The notes under the pieces: generated by a model
What the model was told of the DNA's origin: nothing
Database searches by the model: none
What the model saw: the letters and a program-made list of their open reading frames with translations, nothing else
Shown: in pieces, positions 1-9,213 of the stretch
Layout: every line of letters starts with the position of its first letter
Position numbering within the stretch: the first letter of the stretch is position 1
Translations under genes and position numbers: made by a program
Assembly: GCA_965228905.1 (NCBI GenBank)
Contig: CBDDII010000002.1
Location: 806,001-870,000 of the forward strand
Direction of reading: 5' to 3'
DNA: 64,000 nt
Origin: CALKXV01 sp965228905
GTDB lineage: Bacteria > Pseudomonadota > Alphaproteobacteria > Rhodobacterales > Rhodobacteraceae

Positions 1-126
1 GCGGTGATGGGGCAGGGCGCAGGGGTGGCGGCGGCGCTGGCCGTGAAGTCGAACCGGGATGTGGCGAATGCGGATATTAATGCCGTGCAGGCAGAATTGG
101 GCCGGCAGGGCGTGCGGTATACGTGA
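1..126 (+). CDS. FAD-dependent oxidoreductase, C-terminal end (partial)
   Basis: The reading frame is open from the first base to a TGA at 124-126, giving the last 41 residues of a protein that begins outside the window. The segment GQGAGVAAALAVKS followed by a short helix and a QAELGRQGV-like ending resembles the C-terminal FAD-contacting helix of FAD-dependent oxidoreductases of the PF12831 type. That assignment is by resemblance only. It is convergent with the next gene, with 4 bp between the stops. Confidence 0.5.
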   Translation, partial: AVMGQGAGVAAALAVKSNRDVANADINAVQAELGRQGVRYT

Positions 127-130
127 CCGG

Positions 131-1432
131 CTACCAGCCGAAGCGGTCGCGGATGCGATAGACAAGGACCGAGGGTGCCAGGAACCAGGGCGAACCGGTG
201 TAGAAAGGCCGGGTGGGGAAGGGGATCTCTTCGAAGGCGGTTGTTGCCTCGTCCAGCCCGGCCGCCTTTCGGCCCAACTTCATGCCAAGGTAGCCCGCCA
301 TCCCGGTGCCCGAGCCGCAGTATCCCATTGCAAAGTACAACCCGCGATCCTCGCCCGCGTGCATCAATGTGTCAAAGCTGTAGCCCACGGTGCCGCACCA
401 TGACCGGCTGATCCGGGTCCGGTGCAACTCGGGAAATATCCGCCGCAGATCGGCCAGAAGGCGTGGCCCGGTCTTGTCGGGATCACTTTCCGACAGAGAG
501 ACCCGGCCGCCAAAGAGGATGCGCGTGCGGTCGGGCGAGGGGCGATAGTAGGTCACGATTCGGCGCGTGTCCGACAGCACGCGGTCGGTCGGCATAAGCT
601 GGTCCATCAAGTCACGCGGCAGTGTCTCGGTCGCGATCATGTAGGACCCAATTGGAATGACGCGCCGTTGGTGCCAGGGTTGCAAAGGGCCGCTGTAGCC
701 GTTCGTGGCGAGGACGACCTTGCTGGCACGCAGGGCACCCTTTTCAGTCGCAATTCTAAAGCCCGGCTCTTTGCGATCCAACTCCGTCGCCCGTGCATTG
801 CCGACGATTGCGATACCTGCGTCGCGACAAAGCCTTAGCAAACCGGCGTGGTATTTCGCGGGTTCGATGCTGGCGTGGTATGGAAAGACCGCGCCGCCGA
901 GATAGGCATCGGTGCCAAGCTCGCCCGACATCTCGTCTTGCGCGACCATGTAAGCGCCACTGTCAAAGGCGGGATTCGGCGCCGCGATGGCGTTTTCAAG
1001 ATGTTTCAGCGCTCGGGGATGGTGGGCCCCGTGAAACCGCCCGACGGTGCGGAATTCGGCGTCGATCCCTTCGCCTGCAATGAAATCCCGCGTGAAGTCA
1101 TAAGACGCCTGACCCTCTTTCAGGATCCGGGTGGCAAGGTCGTTGCCGTATCGCGCGGCAAGTTTGGCGAAGGATGGCTTGATGCTGGTCGACATCTGCC
1201 CGCCATTGCGCGTGCTGCACCCAAAGCCGGGTGTTTCTGCCTCGATCACGACAGTGGATAAACCCGCGCGGGCCGTGACAAGTGCCGCATGTAGACCGGT
1301 GTAGCCCGCGCCGATGACGGCGACATCTGCTTCGGAAGGGAGCGTTGTGTCGGGATCGTCCTCAGGCGGGGTGCCGTCCCACCAATAGGGTCGGGCGATA
1401 TAATCGTCGGCAAAGTCGGCCCCGCGTGCCAT
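131..1432 (-). CDS. FAD-dependent amine oxidase (DAO / PuuB-like)
   Basis: A 433-residue flavoprotein. Near residue 37 the dinucleotide-binding motif VIGAGYTGLHAA is followed by a STRNGGQM segment, the arrangement seen in the DAO family that includes gamma-glutamylputrescine oxidase PuuB. The C-terminus carries GYCGSGTGMAGYLG, the second FAD contact of that family. It starts 5 bp after the stop of the upstream ABC permease and is clearly the last gene of the pot-type operon, which supports an amine or polyamine-derived substrate. The exact substrate cannot be read from the sequence. Confidence 0.82.
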   Translation of the reverse strand: MARGADFADDYIARPYWWDGTPPEDDPDTTLPSEADVAVIGAGYTGLHAALVTARAGLSTVVIEAETPGFGCSTRNGGQMSTSIKPSFAKLAARYGNDLATRILKEGQASYDFTRDFIAGEGIDAEFRTVGRFHGAHHPRALKHLENAIAAPNPAFDSGAYMVAQDEMSGELGTDAYLGGAVFPYHASIEPAKYHAGLLRLCRDAGIAIVGNARATELDRKEPGFRIATEKGALRASKVVLATNGYSGPLQPWHQRRVIPIGSYMIATETLPRDLMDQLMPTDRVLSDTRRIVTYYRPSPDRTRILFGGRVSLSESDPDKTGPRLLADLRRIFPELHRTRISRSWCGTVGYSFDTLMHAGEDRGLYFAMGYCGSGTGMAGYLGMKLGRKAAGLDEATTAFEEIPFPTRPFYTGSPWFLAPSVLVYRIRDRFGW

Positions 1433-1437
1433 GTCGA

Positions 1438-2298
1438 TCAGTCAGAGGCCGGGGGACGTTGGACCACGACCGAGATCAGCGCCAACAACCCCGAGCCGAT
1501 CATCAGGAAGAAGGACACTGCATTCAGAACCGGGGTCGATCCGACCTTGGCCATCCGGTCGTACATGGTGATGGTCAGCGGGCTTTCCGATCCGACGAGG
1601 AATAGCGTGGTGTTGAAATTCTCGAACGAAACAAGGAAGGCCACGATCCAGGCCGCGATCATAGCAGGCTTCAGGAAAGGCAGTGTAACGGTGTAGAGAA
1701 CCCGCGCACGTGTCGCGCCGAGATTCAGCGCGGCCTCTTCCAGCGACATATCGAATTTCCGCAACCGAGCCGTGATGACAAGCGAGGTGATCGTCACGAT
1801 GAATGAAAACTGGCCAAGGACCACCAGAAGAAGGCCGGGACGCAGGAAGGAAAGTTCGACCTCATAGCTGTCCCAGATCGAATTGGCGACGTTGCTGGCG
1901 AAAACAAGGATCGAGATGCCGAGGATGACTCCGGGAATGACCAGCGGCACGATCATGACGATATAAAGCGCGTTTTTGAACGGGAATTCGCGACGCACGA
2001 AAAGGAAAGCGTTTGTCGTTCCGACAAAGACCGACAATGTGGAAACGAGGAGAGCGATCACGAAAGAATAGTAAAGTCCACTGAGCAGTCGCCGGTCATG
2101 GAACATGCCAAGTTTTGGCTCGGTGTCGTTGAAGAACCAGTCCAGCGTGAACCCCTGCCAGGGCAGGGCTGGAAAGAGCGAGTCATTGAAGGCGAAGATC
2201 CCGGCGGCGAAAAGAGGAGCCGCAAGGAAAACGAAGAATGCCAGCACATAGAGCCTGTAGCCCCACATCAACGTTCGGTTTTTCGTTGATCCAGCCAT
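1438..2298 (-). CDS. potC: ABC transporter permease, PotC type
   Basis: 286-residue inner-membrane permease of a polyamine-type ABC importer. The start is the ATG at 2298, which shares one base with the stop of the preceding permease (TGATG); a longer open frame upstream only shadows that gene. The N-terminal membrane helix LYVLAFFVFLAAPLFAAGI, several further hydrophobic helices, and the EEAALNLGATRARVLYTV segment (the EAA loop that contacts the ATPase) are visible. It would pair with the PotB-type permease and the PotA-type ATPase encoded just upstream. Confidence 0.88.
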   Translation of the reverse strand: MAGSTKNRTLMWGYRLYVLAFFVFLAAPLFAAGIFAFNDSLFPALPWQGFTLDWFFNDTEPKLGMFHDRRLLSGLYYSFVIALLVSTLSVFVGTTNAFLFVRREFPFKNALYIVMIVPLVIPGVILGISILVFASNVANSIWDSYEVELSFLRPGLLLVVLGQFSFIVTITSLVITARLRKFDMSLEEAALNLGATRARVLYTVTLPFLKPAMIAAWIVAFLVSFENFNTTLFLVGSESPLTITMYDRMAKVGSTPVLNAVSFFLMIGSGLLALISVVVQRPPASD

Positions 2299-3164
2299 CA
2301 GGTTTTCGCCACGGTGTTGGCCAGCGACTGACCCGAGAGCCGAAGCCCGATCCAGACGACGACGGAAGTGAAGAGCAGGAGGAGTACACCGAAGGCGGCA
2401 CCCCCTTCCCAATTGAAGCGGGATATGAACTGGTTGTAGATCTGTTCGGTGAACCAGCTTGAGTTCTTGCCGCCAAGCAGGATCGGGGTCAGGTAGCTTC
2501 CCGCCGTCATCATGAAGACGACGATGCAACCGGCCACGATCCCCGGCATTGCGTAGGGGACGATGATGCGCCTCAGCACCGTTAAACCGTTGCCGCCAAG
2601 ATTGTACCCCGCTTCGACCATGTCGTCGCCCATGCCGTCGAGGGTGGAAACGAGTGGTACGATCATGAAAAGGATCACGGTGTAGACCAGCCCGACGATC
2701 ACCGCGACGTCGTTGTAAAGGAACTCGATGCCTTCCGACGTCAGGCCCGACCAGATCAGCACGCTTGAGATAACGCCGCTTTCGCGTAGGAGGAGAATCC
2801 AGCCGAAAGCGCGGATCAGGTCGCTGACCCAAAGCGGGATCAGGCACATCAGGAACAGCGCCCCGCGCGACCGCCGTCCGGCAATCTTTGCGATGTAGTA
2901 GGCGATCGGAAATCCGATGACGAGCGCGAGGAAGGTCACCAGAAGCGACATGCTGCCGGTGCGCAGAAGGGTGTTCCAGTAGATCGGCTCATAAGCGAAT
3001 TCGGCATAGTTGCCGAGGCCGAACTCATAAACGCGCGGGGCCACCTTTTCGCGAAGCGACAGGTAGAGGATGCCGATGTGGGGCAGGACGATCAGCAAAA
3101 GGATCCAGAGCGCGAAGGGTGCGAACAGAAGGATCAGCGAAAGGCGTTTCGCGTCGCGGGTCAT
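2298..3164 (-). CDS. potB: ABC transporter permease, PotB type
   Basis: 288-residue permease with about six hydrophobic segments and an EAA-like loop (VEAGYNLGGNGLTVLRRI) before the last helices. It overlaps the ATPase gene by 4 bases (ATGA) and the PotC-type gene by one base, so all three are probably translationally coupled. Length and order match the spermidine/putrescine PotABCD organisation; opines or other cationic amines remain possible substrates. Confidence 0.88.
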   Translation of the reverse strand: MTRDAKRLSLILLFAPFALWILLLIVLPHIGILYLSLREKVAPRVYEFGLGNYAEFAYEPIYWNTLLRTGSMSLLVTFLALVIGFPIAYYIAKIAGRRSRGALFLMCLIPLWVSDLIRAFGWILLLRESGVISSVLIWSGLTSEGIEFLYNDVAVIVGLVYTVILFMIVPLVSTLDGMGDDMVEAGYNLGGNGLTVLRRIIVPYAMPGIVAGCIVVFMMTAGSYLTPILLGGKNSSWFTEQIYNQFISRFNWEGGAAFGVLLLLFTSVVVWIGLRLSGQSLANTVAKT

Positions 3165-4270
3165 GCCGCAAAGACCATGGTTTGCGCGCTTTCCCAGTTC
3201 AACAATACCCGGTCGCCGTTGCGCAGATCCGCCCCTCCGCCGGTCAGGACGACATCCGCCTCGATCAGGTCACCTTTCGGTCCGCGGACCAGCACCCGAC
3301 TGTTTGCGCCATTGAACAGCACGCTGTCGATTGTGCCTTCGTAGGAATTCGCGCCACTCGCACCTGCACCCTCGGCGCGGGTCGCCGTGATGAACTCGGG
3401 CCTGATGAAAACCTCGACCTTGATGCCTTCTTCGATGCTCGTCTTTCCGCAAGGCGTGCCCTGAACCGTCAGTCCCACGTCAGTTTCGACCTTCACGCCC
3501 GTACCATCGGAGATCACGGCCCGACCACTCCAACGGTTTGAATCGCCGACGAACCCGGCGACGAAAGCCGTTTCGGGAGCGTGGTAAAGCTCTTCCGGGC
3601 GACCGATCTGTTCGAAACGGCCCGCGTTCATGACGGCGACATAGTCCGACATGACCAGCGCCTCGGACTGGTCGTGGGTGATATAGACGAAGGTTGTGTC
3701 GAACTGGTGCTGCAACAGCTTCAACTCGATCTTCATCGCTTCGCGCAGCTTCAGATCAAGCGCGCCAAGCGGTTCGTCCAGCAGCAGAACGTCGGGGTTC
3801 AGAGCCATGCAACGGGCAATGGCAATCCTTTGTTTCTGGCCGCCAGAAAGTTGGTGAATCTGACGCCGGGCAAGATCAGGAAGCGAGACGCGCTCCAGCA
3901 CGTTTGCGACGCGGTCGGCGATTTCGGGTTTGGACGCACCGGCGCAGCGCAACCCGTAGGCAATATTCTCGTAGACATCCATCATCGGGAAAAGCGCCAG
4001 GTGCTGGAACACCATCTTGACGTTCCGCTTGTTCGGCGGAACCGAGAGGACGGATCTGCCCTTGATCCGGATGTTGCCTTCGGTCGGGTCTTCGAAGCCA
4101 GCGATCATGCGCATCAGGGTGGTCTTGCCACAGCCCGAAGGACCCAGGATCGAAAAGAACGTGCCGTTCGGAATGCTGAACGAGACGTCGTCCACGGCAA
4201 GAAAGCTGTCGAATTTCTTGGTGAGGTTCTCGCACTCAAGGTCAAAGGCCGTGGTTGCGGTGTCAGGCAT
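3161..4270 (-). CDS. potA: ABC transporter ATP-binding protein, PotA type
   Basis: 369-residue ATPase. Walker A (GPSGCGKTT) lies near residue 42, the signature LSGGQKQR near 141, and Walker B (LLLDEPLGALD) soon after, followed by the switch histidine in YITHDQSEAL. The last 110 or so residues form a TOBE-type regulatory domain, as in PotA and other CUT1/MOI importers. It follows the substrate-binding gene with a hairpin between them and overlaps the first permease by 4 bases. Confidence 0.9.
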   Translation of the reverse strand: MPDTATTAFDLECENLTKKFDSFLAVDDVSFSIPNGTFFSILGPSGCGKTTLMRMIAGFEDPTEGNIRIKGRSVLSVPPNKRNVKMVFQHLALFPMMDVYENIAYGLRCAGASKPEIADRVANVLERVSLPDLARRQIHQLSGGQKQRIAIARCMALNPDVLLLDEPLGALDLKLREAMKIELKLLQHQFDTTFVYITHDQSEALVMSDYVAVMNAGRFEQIGRPEELYHAPETAFVAGFVGDSNRWSGRAVISDGTGVKVETDVGLTVQGTPCGKTSIEEGIKVEVFIRPEFITATRAEGAGASGANSYEGTIDSVLFNGANSRVLVRGPKGDLIEADVVLTGGGADLRNGDRVLLNWESAQTMVFAA

Positions 4271-4301
4271 GTGCGATGCGTCTTCTTTTTCTTATCGAAA
4301 A

Positions 4302-4323
4302 GGCGGCGCCGATTGGCGCCGCC
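4302..4323 (-). terminator. Intercistronic hairpin between potD and potA
   Basis: Perfect 9-bp GC stem (GGCGGCGCC/GGCGCCGCC) with a 4-nt loop, 18 bases after the potD stop, followed on the minus strand by TTTT and a pyrimidine-poor stretch. It probably protects the 3' end of the binding-protein mRNA and lowers read-through, giving more binding protein than ATPase. A similar hairpin follows the dctP gene at 16741. Confidence 0.65.
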
Positions 4324-4341
4324 ACTTTGGTTCAGAACAGA

Positions 4342-5412
4342 TCAGCCGCCGGTTGCGGCCTTGATCTTTTCAAGCGTCTTGCCTTCCATGTCTTCGACAC
4401 CCGGGGGGATGTTGGCGAAGAACTTCAGGTTCTCGATATCCGCATCGTCGAATGCCGCGTTGACGGCTGCCTTCTTGTCCTCGGGCAAGAGGTCCTTGCC
4501 GTTCGGCACGGCTGCGATCGCGCCCGTGCTTGCCGACATCAGCGCAACATTCTCGGGCTCAAGCACGAAGTTGATCCACTTGTAGGCGGCATCGTCCGCC
4601 TGTCCCTTGGCGGGGATCGCGAAGGTGTCGATCCAGGTCAGGGCACCGGTTTCCGGCGGGATGAAGACGATATTCTCGTTTTCGTTGAACAGTTTGTAAG
4701 CCGTCGAATCCCAGGTTTCCGAAGCCACGATTTCACCCGACAGCATCATCGCGGACAGGTCGTCGCCGCCCTGCCAGTATGCCTTGATGTTGGCCTTGCA
4801 CTCGATCAGCTTGTCGGCCACGCGATCAAGCAGGTCCTGATATTGATCCAGGTCGGCATAGGCCGCAAAGGGATCTTCACCCATGGCATAGGCCGTTCCC
4901 AGAAGGATCGTCCGGCGCAGGCGCATCGAGGTCTGACCCTGATAGGCCGGATCGCAGAGATCGCCCCAGCCTTTGACGTCGGGTGCCTTGCTGACATCTG
5001 CCATCAGGCCCGACGTGCCCCACTGGTGCGGTACGGCGTAGGTTGCGCCGTCGATGGTGGTGTTGCCCATCACCGCATCCAGATGAACCTTCGACATGGC
5101 ATCGGTGTTGATCTGTGACAGGTCGAGGGGCTTGTAGATTTCGTATTCGATCTGCGGTGCGTAGATCCGGTCGTGGCTCGGCTGGGCAAGGTCGAAACCT
5201 GCGCCGCCGGTCGCACGCAGCTTGGCGATCATTTCCTCGTTGTTGGAAAATGTGACCTCGACTTCGATGTCGGGGTACTTTTCCTCGAACTTCTGAATCA
5301 GTTCTTCGGGTGCATATGACCCCCAGGTCAGAAGGCGGAGCGTTTCGGCATAGGCCGTGGACGCCAGAAGCGACGCCGATACGGCGAGCCCCACAATTAC
5401 GCGTGTTCTCAT
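4342..5412 (-). CDS. potD: Polyamine-type ABC substrate-binding protein
   Basis: 356-residue periplasmic binding protein of the PotD/PotF family. The start chosen is the ATG at 5412, preceded by GGGAGAA at a good distance and followed by a clean signal peptide (hydrophobic core VIVGLAVSASLLAS, cleavage after AYA). A longer open frame upstream has no such signal. Mature motifs such as LRLLTWGSYAPEELI and YAVPHQWGTSGL fit the family. First gene of a potD-potA-potB-potC-oxidase operon. Confidence 0.88.
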   Translation of the reverse strand: MRTRVIVGLAVSASLLASTAYAETLRLLTWGSYAPEELIQKFEEKYPDIEVEVTFSNNEEMIAKLRATGGAGFDLAQPSHDRIYAPQIEYEIYKPLDLSQINTDAMSKVHLDAVMGNTTIDGATYAVPHQWGTSGLMADVSKAPDVKGWGDLCDPAYQGQTSMRLRRTILLGTAYAMGEDPFAAYADLDQYQDLLDRVADKLIECKANIKAYWQGGDDLSAMMLSGEIVASETWDSTAYKLFNENENIVFIPPETGALTWIDTFAIPAKGQADDAAYKWINFVLEPENVALMSASTGAIAAVPNGKDLLPEDKKAAVNAAFDDADIENLKFFANIPPGVEDMEGKTLEKIKAATGG

Positions 5413-5620
5413 GGTGATATTCTCCCTGCACTGTGGCAATTCCGGAAGCTTCGTACCGAGCTTCTCGACCGGGATGTTAGGGGACCGCGCTGGAATTGTC
5501 CCATGAAAATTTCGCAACGGTTGCAACTCTGGAAGTCGCGGGCCGCGCTGGCGCTTTTCAAAGGTGCAGATTTTTGCGGTGGCGCTCAATAAATGTAGAG
5601 TGTTGGAACGTCCCGCTTTC

Positions 5621-6310
5621 CTAGTCTTCAAGCAGAAACGGGCGTAGCACACGTATCACCGCTTCGGGTTGTTCGACCGGTGCGAAATGGCCTGCTTCGG
5701 GGATCACTTCCAGCTGGGCATCGGGCAGGAGGTTTTGCATTTCCTCGTGTTGTGCAACCGGGCTCCAGGCATCGTTTTCGCCGACGACCAAAAGTGTCGG
5801 ACAGTGGATGTCGCCAAGATAGGCGGATGCGTCGGGGCGATTTACAAGGGCGGTGATCTGGCGTTCGTGCAAAGCGGCATCCTTGCCCAGCACCATCTCT
5901 TTCAGGCTTTCCATCAGGGCGTGGTTCTTTTGGTTGGGGGCATAAACCATTGGCGGCAGCCATTGGTCTGCCAGAACCTCCATCCCCTTTTCGTGGGCAA
6001 GGGCCACGATGCTTGCGCGTTTTTCCGGTTCGCCCGGTTTCAACGGGTGGCACCCGGTGTCCAGTAGCGCGAGACGCTCGATCCGTTCGGGCGCGAGGTG
6101 CGCCATTTCCATGGCAACGCGGGCCCCCATGGAGTGGCCCGCGATTCTCAAGGGGTCATCCGACAGTCCAAGGCAATCCTCGGCCATACGGGTGATCGAA
6201 TCCTGCGTCGAAAGATCGGCGACCGTGGCGTTGTTCCCAAGGGCGTTAAGCATTGGACGCCAGACGGTTTCATCGCAAAGAAGGCCGGGGATCAGGACGA
6301 TCCGCGTCAT
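5621..6310 (-). CDS. Alpha/beta hydrolase
   Basis: 229-residue alpha/beta hydrolase. The nucleophile elbow GHSMGA is near residue 58, an acid lies in the GENDAWSP segment, and the histidine in EAGHFAPVEQP, giving a complete Ser-Asp-His triad. The N-terminus MTRIVLIPGLLCD contains the oxyanion-strand motif. Its start overlaps the TRAP large permease stop by 4 bases (ATGA), so it is the last gene of that operon. An esterase or lactonase role for imported aromatic or ester substrates is inference. Confidence 0.85.
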   Translation of the reverse strand: MTRIVLIPGLLCDETVWRPMLNALGNNATVADLSTQDSITRMAEDCLGLSDDPLRIAGHSMGARVAMEMAHLAPERIERLALLDTGCHPLKPGEPEKRASIVALAHEKGMEVLADQWLPPMVYAPNQKNHALMESLKEMVLGKDAALHERQITALVNRPDASAYLGDIHCPTLLVVGENDAWSPVAQHEEMQNLLPDAQLEVIPEAGHFAPVEQPEAVIRVLRPFLLED

Positions 6311-7611
6311 CGGATCATCGTGTTGGGCAGGTAAAGTGCGATTTGAGGGAAGAAGATCAGGATCGCCACCGTCAGGATCATCATCAGCCAGAAGGGCAGG
6401 ACACCCCGGAAAATCTCGCCAAGCGGGACGTTCGGCGCTACGGATCTGACGATGAAGACGTTGATACCGACGGGCGGTGAGATCAGCCCCATTTCCAGCG
6501 TCAGCACCGTCAGAACGCCGAACCAGATCGGGTCGATGCCAAGTGCGGTGATGATCGGAAAGAAGATCGGAAGCGTCAGGACCAGCATCGCGAATCCTTC
6601 CAGGAAACAGCCAAGCACCAGATAGATCACAAGGATCAGGATCAGCGTTCCGGTCGCGCCAAGGCCGAGACTCGTGAGGATTTCACCGACTGCCGTGGGA
6701 ATGTGGCTGAGGGCAAGGAAGGGGTTGATCATATGCGCAGCAATCAGGATCAGCATTACGGTCGCGGTCGTGACGACCGCGTCTTTCGAGGCAGACCAGA
6801 GGTCGGCAAGGTTGAGCGTTCGGCTGACCGCGCCGACCAGGATAACGATGCCCGCACCGACCGCCGCAGCTTCGACCGGGGAAAACAGCCCGCCGTAGAT
6901 GCCGCCGATGGTTAAAAGGATCACGCCAACAATCGGGCCGGCCCCGGCAAGGGCGCGGAGCTTTTCCGACATGCTGGTCGCCGGGCCAGCGGGACCGGCA
7001 CCGGGGCGCAGCCAAGCGATGAGCATGACCATCACGACGAAAAGCGCCAAAAGCAGAAGACCCGGCAGGACTCCGGCAAGGAATAGACGCCCGATGCTTT
7101 GTTCCGTGAGGATCGCGTAGATCACGAAACCGGTCGAGGGCGGGATCAGAATGCCAAGCGTGCCGCCAGCAGCGACAACGCCCGTCGAAAGTCTTTGATC
7201 GTAGTTGAAACGCTCCATTTCGCCCAGGGCGACTTTGCCCATGGTCAGCGCCGAGGCAACTGACGACCCCGAAAGTGCTGCAAAGCCACCGCATCCGATC
7301 ACGGTCGCCGATGCAAGCCCTCCGCGGAACTGGCCGATCAAGGCATAGGCCGCGTCATAGAGCCGACGGCTCATCCCGGTGATCGAGGCGACGTTGCCCA
7401 TCAGGATGAACAGCGGGATCACCACAAGTTCGGGCGACGAAGCAAGGGTGAAGGCCTCGGAGGCGAGAAGGCTCATAGCCGCGTTCGTGGTGTCCAACGC
7501 GATGATGCCAAGGAAGCCGACGACGAACATGGCAAAGGCCACGGGGATGCGCAGGGCAAGCAGGACAAAGAGCGCGGCAATGCCGATAAACCCGACGGTG
7601 GCGCCGCTCAT
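6307..7611 (-). CDS. dctM: TRAP transporter large permease DctM
   Basis: 434-residue, highly hydrophobic protein with about twelve membrane segments and family motifs such as GGFAALSGSSVASALTMG, IPPSTGFVIYA and GLISPPVGINVFIV. This is the secondary-transport subunit of a TRAP importer. It overlaps the small-permease gene by 4 bases. With the adjacent binding protein and the O-demethylase gene it probably imports a carboxylated aromatic. Confidence 0.93.
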   Translation of the reverse strand: MSGATVGFIGIAALFVLLALRIPVAFAMFVVGFLGIIALDTTNAAMSLLASEAFTLASSPELVVIPLFILMGNVASITGMSRRLYDAAYALIGQFRGGLASATVIGCGGFAALSGSSVASALTMGKVALGEMERFNYDQRLSTGVVAAGGTLGILIPPSTGFVIYAILTEQSIGRLFLAGVLPGLLLLALFVVMVMLIAWLRPGAGPAGPATSMSEKLRALAGAGPIVGVILLTIGGIYGGLFSPVEAAAVGAGIVILVGAVSRTLNLADLWSASKDAVVTTATVMLILIAAHMINPFLALSHIPTAVGEILTSLGLGATGTLILILVIYLVLGCFLEGFAMLVLTLPIFFPIITALGIDPIWFGVLTVLTLEMGLISPPVGINVFIVRSVAPNVPLGEIFRGVLPFWLMMILTVAILIFFPQIALYLPNTMIR

Positions 7612-8114
7612 GCCTTGTACTCCTCGCGGACATCCCGGCTTGAAATGGTGAGTTCGATGGCGCGCAGTAACAGACCCAAGGCGGTCAGCAGAGAGAAGAA
7701 CGTCAGTGCGTACTGAAACCAGGCCTTGGGCAGCTTCAGGAGGTTGGTTGAAAGGTTCAGCATGACCGAGATTTTTGCGCTGTCGTAGACCGCGTAGGCG
7801 ATACCGGCAAAGATCACGGCCCCCACGAGCGCCGCGCAGATGTCGATCAACCGGTTCATCGGGGCTGGATAGTAGCGTTCAAAAAGATCGACGGCGATGT
7901 GGCCGCCGCGCCTGTCGCAAATCGCCATGCCACCAAAGACGACGATGACCATCGTCATGGTAATCAGGTCTTGCGAGCCGAAAAGAGGTGAACCGAGGGC
8001 GCGACCGATAACGTCGATCAATATCACGATAACCTCGACGATCAGGCCAAGGGCACCAATTGCGGCGGACAAGCCGATCAGCCCATCCGCCGCTTTTCTC
8101 AGTCCTGACAGCAA
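7608..8114 (-). CDS. dctQ: TRAP transporter small permease DctQ
   Basis: About 168 residues with four membrane helices; DctQ motifs include IDVIGRALGSPLFG in the first half. The open frame extends back to 8225 inside the binding-protein gene, but that extension is not DctQ-like. I place the start at the TTG at 8114, just after the binding-protein stop and a short AGGA. Upstream GTG codons within dctP are alternatives, so the exact start is uncertain. It overlaps dctM by 4 bases. Confidence 0.75.
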   Translation of the reverse strand: MLSGLRKAADGLIGLSAAIGALGLIVEVIVILIDVIGRALGSPLFGSQDLITMTMVIVVFGGMAICDRRGGHIAVDLFERYYPAPMNRLIDICAALVGAVIFAGIAYAVYDSAKISVMLNLSTNLLKLPKAWFQYALTFFSLLTALGLLLRAIELTISSRDVREEYKA

Positions 8115-8118
8115 GTTC

Positions 8119-9096
8119 CTATTCGCCGCGCATCGCAGCCAGTGCAGCGTCACCACCGACACCGGCAACGTAGGAGTCGACAACGCCCGACACGGCATCT
8201 GCAAATGCTGCCGCTTCCTCTGCACTCAGGTCGACGACGGTGTTTGCGCTGTCTGCGCGGGCCGCTTCCATCGCGGCGTTCGCGGTGACAAGCCATGCGT
8301 CTTCGGCGCTTTTGGAAAGGCTTGCCCCGCTTGCTTCGTCAAGCGCGGCCTTCTGGTCGTCAGTCAGCCCGTTGTAGGCACCTTCGTTCATGACCGTGTA
8401 GAACGTCAGGCGTCCCAGGGGCGCGCCAAGCGTCAGCGCATCGGCCACTTCGTCCAGTTTGAAGTCGGTAAGGGTCGAAGCGCCGGTGATGACGCCGTCG
8501 ATCAGGCCGGTTTGCAAGGCGTTGTAGACCTGGCTGATCGGCATTTGCACCGGCGTTGCGCCAAGGGCCGTCGCCACATCGGCGGCGGTCGCACCGGCGA
8601 CCCGCACTTTCAGGCCAGCGAGGTCGGCAGGTGTGCGGATGACCTTGTCACGCATGATGAAAATGTTGGGTTCCGAAGTCCAGAGCGCAAGCGCTTTTGT
8701 GCCGGGGAATTCCGACGCGAGGTGATCGTCGAAGGCGGCCCAAAGCGCCTCGTACCCGGGCTTGTCCTCGGCAATCGCGCCGGGCAGTTCGGCGATCATG
8801 GTCTTGCCGAACTGCGATGAGGTATAGCCGGGCAGGCCCCAGGCCATGTCGGCGGCGCCCTGAAGCACGCGCACGTATTGTTCGACCGGGCCTGCGCCCA
8901 ATTCGCCGCCGTGATAGCCGCGCACGGTCACTTCGCCGCCCGTGGCCGCCGAGACATCGGCATTCAACTTTTCGATCACCGAGGCATTGATGGTGTGAAA
9001 CGGCGGCGTGAAGTTGGCGAATTTCAACTCGTCGGCCTGCGCCGTGGTCACGACAAGGCTTGCTGCCGCTGTTGCAAGGATCGTTCTGATGTTCAT
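8119..9096 (-). CDS. dctP: TRAP transporter substrate-binding protein DctP
   Basis: 325-residue periplasmic receptor with a signal peptide cleaved after AQA (residue 21). A conserved arginine segment KVRVAGATAADVATALG and the TGLIDGVITG motif are typical of DctP. The start ATG is preceded by GGGAGGAAG. It follows the O-demethylase gene by 117 bp in the same direction, suggesting that the receptor binds the demethylase substrate or a relative. Confidence 0.9.
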   Translation of the reverse strand: MNIRTILATAAASLVVTTAQADELKFANFTPPFHTINASVIEKLNADVSAATGGEVTVRGYHGGELGAGPVEQYVRVLQGAADMAWGLPGYTSSQFGKTMIAELPGAIAEDKPGYEALWAAFDDHLASEFPGTKALALWTSEPNIFIMRDKVIRTPADLAGLKVRVAGATAADVATALGATPVQMPISQVYNALQTGLIDGVITGASTLTDFKLDEVADALTLGAPLGRLTFYTVMNEGAYNGLTDDQKAALDEASGASLSKSAEDAWLVTANAAMEAARADSANTVVDLSAEEAAAFADAVSGVVDSYVAGVGGDAALAAMRGE

Positions 9097-9118
9097 GGTC
9101 TTCCTCCCGTTTGATCGT

Positions 9119-9138
9119 CCGGCCCTTTGGCGGGCCGG
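9119..9138 (-). terminator. Hairpin between O-demethylase gene and dctP
   Basis: Inverted repeat CCGGCCC/GGGCCGG with a 6-nt loop in the 117-bp gap after the demethylase stop. No T-run follows on the minus strand, so it is more likely an mRNA-stabilising or processing hairpin than a full terminator. Confidence 0.45.
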
Positions 9139-9213
9139 ATCGGATTTTAAGGTCAGTTTAGGCGCGACTTGGATCGATTGCCCACCGCTTTTTGCAAGTC
9201 TGCACCGCCAAGA

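Noticed and set aside
2299..2847. N-terminal extension of the PotC-type permease
   Set aside because: The frame is open but overlaps the PotB-type gene and its product there is arginine-rich and not permease-like.
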